Below, piece by piece: positions 1 to 5,415 of a stretch of 7,811 nucleotides of DNA (position 1 is the first letter of the stretch; the number at the start of each line of letters is the position of its first letter). A model generated the notes under the pieces. The model saw only the letters and a list, made by a program, of their open reading frames with translations. It did not search any database and was not told the DNA's origin. Source of the stretch: Bacteroidetes bacterium UBA7692 (lineage in GTDB: Bacteria > Bacteroidota > Bacteroidia > Chitinophagales > LD1). The position numbers and the translations under genes are program-made. The stretch is from the NCBI GenBank assembly GCA_002482725.1, contig DLGO01000074.1:5224-13034 (forward strand). Reading direction: 5' to 3'.

Positions 1-936
1 GATACAAGCATACTGCTACCGAAGAAAAAACTATCATTCTGGGAGCCTGCACCTACACTGAACAAGAAGCGCATGGGTGCTGTGCTCGGCACCATGGGAG
101 GATTGTACGGTGGTGCCATGCTGGGGCTAAACCATGTGTGGTATGCACAATACCCCAGGAGCAAGTTCCACTTTTTCAACGATGCGGGCGAGTGGAACCA
201 AATAGATAAATGCGGGCATGCCCTTGCGGCCAACTTCAGCACCATATATGCTTACGATATGCTGCGCTGGAGCGGCATGAAGCGCGTACCTGCGGCCTTC
301 ACCGCCGGAGCCATTGGCTTCGGGCTAATCTCTTCCATAGAAATACTCGATGGATTTTCGGCAGAATGGGGAGCCAGCGGCAGCGACCTTGCAGCCAATT
401 TTTTGGGCGCCGCACTGGCCACTACGCAGATACTATTGTGGAACGAACAACGCATACAATTAAAATACTCTCTGCACCTGTACGACTACCCACGAGGGCA
501 ACTGGGCGAGCGGGCAGCCAACCTGTACGGCACCGGATTTGGTGAGCGCATCATCAAGGATTACAACAACATGAATTTCTGGCTTTCGTTCAACACCTCC
601 TCATTTTTCAAATCTCAGAAACACGCCAAGTGGATCAACATTTCCTTTGGTTACGGAGCAGGCAATCTGTATGGTGGTTTCGAAAACAAATGGGAGGATA
701 AAAACGGTGTTATAGTAGACCGGACAGATGTAAAACGCTACCGCAAATTCTTCATTTCACTGGATGCTGACCTAAGCAGGGTAAAGGTCAGGACACGCGC
801 AGGCCGTGCTGTATTAAAGGCATTAAACTTCATCAAGCTACCTTTCCCTGCCATAGAGTTCAACACGCTGGGACAGGTAGTTTTCCACCCAGTACACTTC
901 CTTAATTTTTCTATGCCGGTTTACCTTAAAAAGTAA
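1..936 (+). CDS. DUF2279 family protein, 5'-truncated by the window edge
   Basis: The reading frame is open from base 1, so 311 residues are visible and the true start lies upstream. The ATG at 73 is probably internal, because the residues before it (PTLNKKR) continue the usual family pattern. Recognisable DUF2279 blocks are GLNHVWYAQYPRSKFHFFND, then EWNQIDKCGHA, then SIEILDGFSAEWGASGSDLAAN, followed by NEQRIQLKYS and IIKDYNNMNFWLS. These are typical of Bacteroidota members annotated as predicted periplasmic or lipoproteins of unknown function. Gly/Ala-rich hydrophobic stretches near visible residues 25-45 and 90-110 suggest membrane association, and the C-terminal part (FNTLGQVVFHPVHFLNFSMP) has an alternating pattern that could be beta-strand. 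The gene ends with TAA at 934-936, 2 bp from the stop of the opposing iron-permease gene, with no terminator between them. Family membership is fairly sure; the biochemical role is unknown. Any signal peptide or lipobox would lie outside the window. Confidence 0.82.
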   Translation, partial: DTSILLPKKKLSFWEPAPTLNKKRMGAVLGTMGGLYGGAMLGLNHVWYAQYPRSKFHFFNDAGEWNQIDKCGHALAANFSTIYAYDMLRWSGMKRVPAAFTAGAIGFGLISSIEILDGFSAEWGASGSDLAANFLGAALATTQILLWNEQRIQLKYSLHLYDYPRGQLGERAANLYGTGFGERIIKDYNNMNFWLSFNTSSFFKSQKHAKWINISFGYGAGNLYGGFENKWEDKNGVIVDRTDVKRYRKFFISLDADLSRVKVRTRAGRAVLKALNFIKLPFPAIEFNTLGQVVFHPVHFLNFSMPVYLKK

Positions 937-938
937 AC

Positions 939-2885
939 TCAGGTGGCCTTAGCTGTTGCAGAATTTATGACCTGCGTATTGGCTTTAGCATTGCTCCCTT
1001 TTGTCCTAAGCAAAAAGAATACACCTGTAGCCACCAGCAACTGTGCGCCCAATGACTCTATAGTAGGGAAAATGCCCAGCAGTTCTATCCTGACGAAAGG
1101 AATACCATGCACAGGTATAAAGCCAATCTCCTGAAACGAATGCACCCCCTTGCCGATCAGCACTACAGACAGAATACCCATCATGATCGATGATATTTTG
1201 AAGAGTTTAGGAATAGGCAATTTTGCAGAAAAGCGCAACACCACAAAGGCAAAAAGTATCACCAAAATAAAGGCTGACAGTACACCCGCACCAAGCGCCA
1301 TTTCCTGTGTACCCTTGCTCTCGATATTAATGGCAGACAGGAACAAAACACTCTCGAATACTTCGCGAAACACCACAAAGAATGAGAGCCCTACCAGCCA
1401 TAAAGCACTGCGGCTATCCAGGGCATTCTTCATCATTTTACTTACATAAGCCTTCCACTTCTCTACCTCCGATTTATTGTGCAGCCAGAAGCCTATATAC
1501 AGCAGCATAACCACGGCCAGAAGCGACACAGAGCCTTCTATTATCTCTATTTTTGTCATGCCCTTGCCCTGCTCTATCAGTTGCGCACTGCCAAACCACA
1601 GCCCTATGCCGATCAGCACAGCCGTGATCCAACCGGCATGCACATACTTCTTTGATGAGCGCAGCTCTGCTTTATTCAATATCGACAATATCACCATGAT
1701 AACGAGGAATGCCTCCAGGCCTTCGCGCAGCAATATGCTCGCCGCCATAAAGAAGGCCATGGCAAAAGAATATTCTTTGTTATCCAGTATATCACCGGCT
1801 TGGGTCAAGGTAACCTTAGCCGCAGCCACTGAATCGGTAAGCTGTGCCTCCAGCACCCTGTCTGCAATCAATTTCCGCACACCGGAAAGTTGCCTTTCCA
1901 GCCGCTCAGCCAGTTTCGGGTCGCTGGCACGCAGGCTCAATTCTACAGGCTCCACCCCTTCCAGGTATGCCAGTGCTGCGGCATCGCCTGCAGCGGTATA
2001 GTCTCCATTTGCGTATGCTTTCAGCGCGTTATCCAAATTGGCAACAGCTATAGACAGGAAAGCATTATTCTGCGTTTCAGGCTGTTGCAGACGCAATTGC
2101 GCTATTTCTTTACCATCCAGTTGATAGCTATCTTTCAGTGCCTTATCTGTAGTATTAGCCAATTGCTCCAGGGTAAAACGCTTATCTCCTTTTGCTACAT
2201 TTGCATCTTTCGCATCCCCCGCATAGCGCAGCGCTATTACATACCAGCTTACATCCCACACCTCCGCATCAGATAATGTAGGGTGGGCCTTCATGCCGGT
2301 ACCTTCCACACCCAATCTTATTGTATTAAAAGCCGCAAAAGGGCTGAGTCCGGAAATCCTATCCTTATCATGAAAATTGCGGGGTGAAGGATCCAATCCT
2401 ACGCCTTCCTTTCCATCGCCATATCCAATATCACCATGGCATTTGGCGCACTCCAGTGCAAATATTTTTTTACCATTGGCAAGGTTCGGGTACTTTTCGG
2501 GAGAGATGTTCAAGCCCGACGCTTTCAGTACCATGGCGCGTGTTTCTGTAGCCAGCAGCTGTAGCTTTTCAGGCACTTCCTTTTCCGCTACATAAGATAC
2601 TATCTGTCGCATATTTCTGCCGATAGCGGTAGTATCAGCATTTTTCCATAAACCGGCGTTTTCCGTGTATGATTTAAGGGCACCGGCACTAAACTCCGTC
2701 ATTTCCTTATACTCCGCTTGGCTTAGCACCTTATGGTTACTATCTACAGCATTTCCATAATCATTTGCCAGATAGCTAAGTGCATGTACCAACAGCCTGC
2801 TAGGTTCTGCATCAGATGCAGACACCTGATTATACAGAAGGGCAACTATCGCAAACGCAGCCACCCTATAAAAATATCGCCTCAT
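939..2885 (-). CDS. Cytochrome c / FTR1 family iron permease fusion
   Basis: A 648-residue predicted inner-membrane iron importer with a periplasmic c-type cytochrome domain. Residues 1-23 look like a signal peptide (cleavage near VSA-SD). Residues 28-125 are helical and resemble the N-terminal extension of bacterial FTR1 proteins (LLVHALSYLANDYGNAV, LSQAEYKEM). The haem-binding site is CAKCH at 146-150, with a likely axial Met at 198 (GTGMKAHP). Residues 255-370 form a second helical region containing YLEGVEPVE. The FTR1 permease spans about 374-626 with roughly seven hydrophobic segments. Both REXXE iron-binding motifs are intact: REGLE at 387-391 and REVFE at 507-511. In yeast FTR1, ferric iron is handed over from a partner ferroxidase; the haem domain here may serve the electron-transfer step, which is inference. 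The start is an ATG with AAGGG 3 bases upstream. It appears monocistronic within the window, preceded by the terminator at 3072-3108. The family call is secure; iron as substrate rests on the REXXE motifs. Confidence 0.93.
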   Translation of the reverse strand: MRRYFYRVAAFAIVALLYNQVSASDAEPSRLLVHALSYLANDYGNAVDSNHKVLSQAEYKEMTEFSAGALKSYTENAGLWKNADTTAIGRNMRQIVSYVAEKEVPEKLQLLATETRAMVLKASGLNISPEKYPNLANGKKIFALECAKCHGDIGYGDGKEGVGLDPSPRNFHDKDRISGLSPFAAFNTIRLGVEGTGMKAHPTLSDAEVWDVSWYVIALRYAGDAKDANVAKGDKRFTLEQLANTTDKALKDSYQLDGKEIAQLRLQQPETQNNAFLSIAVANLDNALKAYANGDYTAAGDAAALAYLEGVEPVELSLRASDPKLAERLERQLSGVRKLIADRVLEAQLTDSVAAAKVTLTQAGDILDNKEYSFAMAFFMAASILLREGLEAFLVIMVILSILNKAELRSSKKYVHAGWITAVLIGIGLWFGSAQLIEQGKGMTKIEIIEGSVSLLAVVMLLYIGFWLHNKSEVEKWKAYVSKMMKNALDSRSALWLVGLSFFVVFREVFESVLFLSAINIESKGTQEMALGAGVLSAFILVILFAFVVLRFSAKLPIPKLFKISSIMMGILSVVLIGKGVHSFQEIGFIPVHGIPFVRIELLGIFPTIESLGAQLLVATGVFFLLRTKGSNAKANTQVINSATAKAT

Positions 2886-2888
2886 TAT

Positions 2889-2893
2889 CCCTT
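2889..2893 (-). promoter_or_regulatory. Probable Shine-Dalgarno sequence of the FTR1 gene
   Basis: Read on the - strand, AAGGG lies 3 bases before the ATG at 2885 (AAGGGATAATG). This is closer than the optimal spacing, but it is the only purine-rich match nearby and supports that ATG as the start, together with the signal peptide that begins there. Confidence 0.45.
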
Positions 2894-2995
2894 ATTTAGA
2901 CTAAATATAAACAGCGCAAAACAAACTGATTTAGTCATAATCAAAAAACTATTCAGCACAAAACATTCGTTAATAATGCCACCGATTCACAATCA

Positions 2996-3011
2996 ATGAA
3001 TTGTAATTCAT
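2996..3011. promoter_or_regulatory. 16-bp palindrome upstream of the iron permease; candidate operator
   Basis: The sequence ATGAATTGTAATTCAT has perfect 7-base arms (ATGAATT/AATTCAT) around a 2-base centre. It lies about 110 bp upstream of the FTR1 start codon, inside the only promoter-bearing spacer of the window. A further ATTCA at 2985-2989 gives three ATTCA/TGAAT half-sites in 26 bp. It does not match the classical Fur consensus. A chance palindrome in AT-rich DNA is a real alternative. Confidence 0.25.
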
Positions 3012-3071
3012 AAAATGACAAATATCATCTCATTGCAACACCTTTTTAATATACCGGAAACCATATAAAGC

Positions 3072-3108
3072 AAAAGCGGCTCCCGAACTATGTCCGGGAG
3101 CCGCTTTT
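3072..3108 (-). terminator. Intrinsic terminator of the receptor-nuclease unit
   Basis: A perfect 14-bp stem (AAAAGCGGCTCCCG pairing with CGGGAGCCGCTTTT) encloses a 9-base loop. It begins 21 bases after the nuclease stop codon. Read on the - strand the 3' arm ends in TTTT followed by GCTTT, which suits Rho-independent termination of the nuclease transcript. The stem is A/T-flanked on both sides and could also stop + strand transcription, but no + strand gene ends here. It separates the nuclease unit from the FTR1 gene downstream on the same strand. Confidence 0.9.
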
Positions 3109-3129
3109 AAGTGCCGTTTGCCTGTTGGC

Positions 3130-5415
3130 TTAGCGAATCACCTGTATATTTCTTCTGCCTGTACCGTTAGCTGTTTTCACCTCTACGATATAGCTTCCCT
3201 GCGGAAGTGCGCTTACATCAACACGTGCTGTTGTAGTGCTTGTTTCCCAAGTAATGTTGGTTATCACTTTGCCCATGATGTCGTAAACATTTATCATGCT
3301 GTTAGCATCCAGTTTCTCTGTAGTTGCGATGTTGATCACATCTGCAGCAGGGTTTGGATAAGCTACCAAAGCGATAGTGTTCTCTACAGCACCTATACCA
3401 ACTGATGTGTTAGAGCAAGGAGCCGCCGGAGCAGCGATATAGTTCATAGTATTGAAGTCGATATAACAGCTCCATGTAGGATTGTCGATGAACGGGTTCC
3501 TGTTGTTCTGAACAGAGAACACGTATTCATTGCGCGCTATCTCGTTATTGCTAACCGGGTCAATCTCGCTCCAAAGCTTAAGCAAATTCTGAGATTGGGC
3601 TACAGACAATGCCACATCAGGATTGCCGAAAGAACCAGGAATTACAAGGTCTTTCCATGCCCAGCTGTTTGTAGCATCTGCAACGCCTGAAGCTTTGTTA
3701 GCCTTGTTGTGGTAGCAAGTGCTCATGTAGAATACAGCACGTGCGATATCACCTTTGATGCTGTCCTGAGGCTCGTATACTTTAGTACCTGCTGCATTGT
3801 TACCTACTGTAGAAAGCAGGAATGAGTTTGCGCCTGACACTACCTCATCATAGGCCAGATTGCCTTTTGGCGAGTTTACATCAGTCTGGTTTACCAGGTG
3901 CAGGTTATGCAAATCTGAATAAGCTGTGCGGTCTTCGTGCGCCTGCTTACCAAAGGTAGGCATCCATGAAGATACAAATGTGTGCTCGCGGCTCATGTTC
4001 TGCGCTGTGAAATCGAACGGAGAAAGGTACTGAACAAACTGGCCACTATACTCGCAGTTAACCACTTTGAATTCTCCTGTAGTATCGCGTGAGTAGAAAT
4101 TATCTACTATAGTAGCCCTGTAGTTGCTGTAGAATATCTGTGTATGAGGGTTTATCTTGTTTGTAAGGTCTGTAACAAATGTAGCAGCTGTAGGTGTGAT
4201 ACCTGTGTAGTATGAACCCGGTGTAGCACCTGCGCTTGTTTGTGAACCTGTAGCAGGAGCAGCTTCTTTATAGTTGATATAGCTACCGAAACCATTGTAA
4301 GCAAATACTGCGAAATGGTATGTAGTGTTGGCATCCACCTCTTTTACAAGGAATGAAGGTGCATTGCCTACATAGAATACTTTTGAGCTGCCAATACCCT
4401 GTCCTGCATCGTAAATAGTACCATCTGCCGGAGCATCTGTAACAGCACTACCTTCTTTGCGCAATACAAGGTAACCATCAGAAGATGGAGTTACATTGGC
4501 AGTAAAGTTGTACGCTTTAACTGCAGAGAAAGTAATAGCCGGGTTAGCAGAAGGCTCTGTAAAGAAGTTACCACCTATACCGAAAAGGTTGATAGCAAAA
4601 GGATTCTCGTCAGCATCGTTTGTAGTCAGCTGCAATTTAGCCTGCCTGGTACCCGCTGCAGAAGGGGTAAATGTGAAAGAGATATTTGCTGAATCGTTTG
4701 CCAAAACGAAAGCCGGCTGTGCAGTCAATGAATAATCGGCTGCTGCTGCACCCGACAAAGCATAACCGCTTAGCTTCAATGTGTCAACAGTTCCAAGGTT
4801 TTTCACCTTAACAGTTACCGCCAATGGCGTAGAAACCGGAGATGCGAAAGCAATGTTACCATTGTTTACCACGCTCACGTTGTTATATAAAGCTTCTATT
4901 TCCTGCGCAGGGCCGGGACCCGGTTTGCCAATTGAGATATCATCGATGGCAACGTTGTAACCAGACTGCTTGGTGGTGAAGAAGAAACGGATATACCTGG
5001 CCTGAGAAGGTGGGGTATCTACCGGATTAAGGAACGCTGCTGTACCTACCGGCAGGTTGTTGGTAAAAGTGCGCATAGTAGTCCATGCTGTACCATTATC
5101 TGACCATTGTGTAGTAAAGGTGCCGTTCCAAGTGCTTTGGGTAGCAGAGCCTTTTATATAATAAGAAACAAGACCCGGCACATCATTGATGTTCACCAGT
5201 ATGTATTCGCCCGTGTTATCCAAGCGTGCCGAAGCAGGCTGGCTGATAACAAGGTCTGCCAATGTATAATTAAGGTTGCCCGGAGTACCGGTTTGTACCT
5301 GGCTCCAGCCTGTAGGTGGTGTGCCGCTGCAATCCCATGATGTAGGAACCGGCGCCTGTGCAGATGCCACTGCAATAGATAACATTGCAGTTATCGTGAA
5401 GAAAATTTTACGCAT
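3130..5415 (-). CDS. Secreted endonuclease I family protein with T9SS C-terminal sorting domain
   Basis: A 761-residue extracellular or surface nuclease. Domains in order: signal peptide 1-19 (ASA-QA); jelly-roll-like domain about 25-165 (SDNGTAWTTM, ARYIRFFF, VAIDDISIG); ASH/choice-of-anchor-D Ig-like domain about 171-281 (FTFTPSAAGTRQAKLQLTTN); FnIII-like domain about 290-395 (GYLVLRKEG, NTTYHFAVFAYNG); endonuclease I domain about 402-660; T9SS sorting domain about 684-761 (YPNPAADVINI, GSYIVEVKTANG). The nuclease domain carries SREHTF, with E477 and H478 aligning with the metal ligand and general base of Vvn-type nucleases, plus DLHNLHLV (501-508), KGN with N519, KGDIARAVFYM (554-564) and NNRNPFIDNP (637-646). 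The family cuts DNA, often RNA too, without sequence specificity. The start ATG directly follows the TAA of the receptor gene, so the two are probably translationally coupled, and a terminator follows. Active-site residues appear intact. The family and the export route are secure; whether the protein is released or anchored is unknown. Confidence 0.93.
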   Translation of the reverse strand: MRKIFFTITAMLSIAVASAQAPVPTSWDCSGTPPTGWSQVQTGTPGNLNYTLADLVISQPASARLDNTGEYILVNINDVPGLVSYYIKGSATQSTWNGTFTTQWSDNGTAWTTMRTFTNNLPVGTAAFLNPVDTPPSQARYIRFFFTTKQSGYNVAIDDISIGKPGPGPAQEIEALYNNVSVVNNGNIAFASPVSTPLAVTVKVKNLGTVDTLKLSGYALSGAAAADYSLTAQPAFVLANDSANISFTFTPSAAGTRQAKLQLTTNDADENPFAINLFGIGGNFFTEPSANPAITFSAVKAYNFTANVTPSSDGYLVLRKEGSAVTDAPADGTIYDAGQGIGSSKVFYVGNAPSFLVKEVDANTTYHFAVFAYNGFGSYINYKEAAPATGSQTSAGATPGSYYTGITPTAATFVTDLTNKINPHTQIFYSNYRATIVDNFYSRDTTGEFKVVNCEYSGQFVQYLSPFDFTAQNMSREHTFVSSWMPTFGKQAHEDRTAYSDLHNLHLVNQTDVNSPKGNLAYDEVVSGANSFLLSTVGNNAAGTKVYEPQDSIKGDIARAVFYMSTCYHNKANKASGVADATNSWAWKDLVIPGSFGNPDVALSVAQSQNLLKLWSEIDPVSNNEIARNEYVFSVQNNRNPFIDNPTWSCYIDFNTMNYIAAPAAPCSNTSVGIGAVENTIALVAYPNPAADVINIATTEKLDANSMINVYDIMGKVITNITWETSTTTARVDVSALPQGSYIVEVKTANGTGRRNIQVIR

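Larger units (their letters stand above)
2886..3071 (-). promoter_or_regulatory. Promoter/leader region of the FTR1 gene
   Basis: This AT-rich spacer lies between the upstream terminator and the FTR1 start, so it should hold the permease promoter. No full match to the Bacteroidota promoter (TTTG around -33 and TANNTTTG around -7) was found. The nearest partial match is TATATTTA at 2902-2909 on the - strand. A TTTG lies upstream of it, but only 12 bases away rather than about 17-23, and the implied leader would be only about 10 bases. A weaker inverted repeat, TGATT/AATCA with a 7-base gap, lies at 2927-2943. No riboswitch or coding sequence was recognised. Confidence 0.4.

Noticed and set aside
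73..75. ATG as the start codon of the DUF2279 gene
   Set aside because: The frame is open to base 1, the preceding residues fit the family, and no signal peptide or ribosome binding site begins at this ATG.
1353..1367. Second iron-binding motif of FTR1 looks altered (REVFE rather than REGLE)
   Set aside because: The required residues of REXXE are all present; variation at the two middle positions is normal in the family.
1477..2001. 174-residue open frame on the + strand
   Set aside because: Antisense to the FTR1 fusion gene, low-complexity Ser/Ala/Ile-rich, with no family resemblance.
2902..2909. TATATTTA on the - strand as a -7 promoter element for the FTR1 gene
   Set aside because: It lacks the final G of TANNTTTG, the nearest upstream TTTG is only 12 bases away, and the implied leader is too short, so it is mentioned only as a partial match.
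2927..2943. TGATT/AATCA inverted repeat as a Fur-like operator
   Set aside because: Only 5-base arms in AT-rich DNA with a 7-base gap; it does not match a Fur consensus and is easily due to chance.
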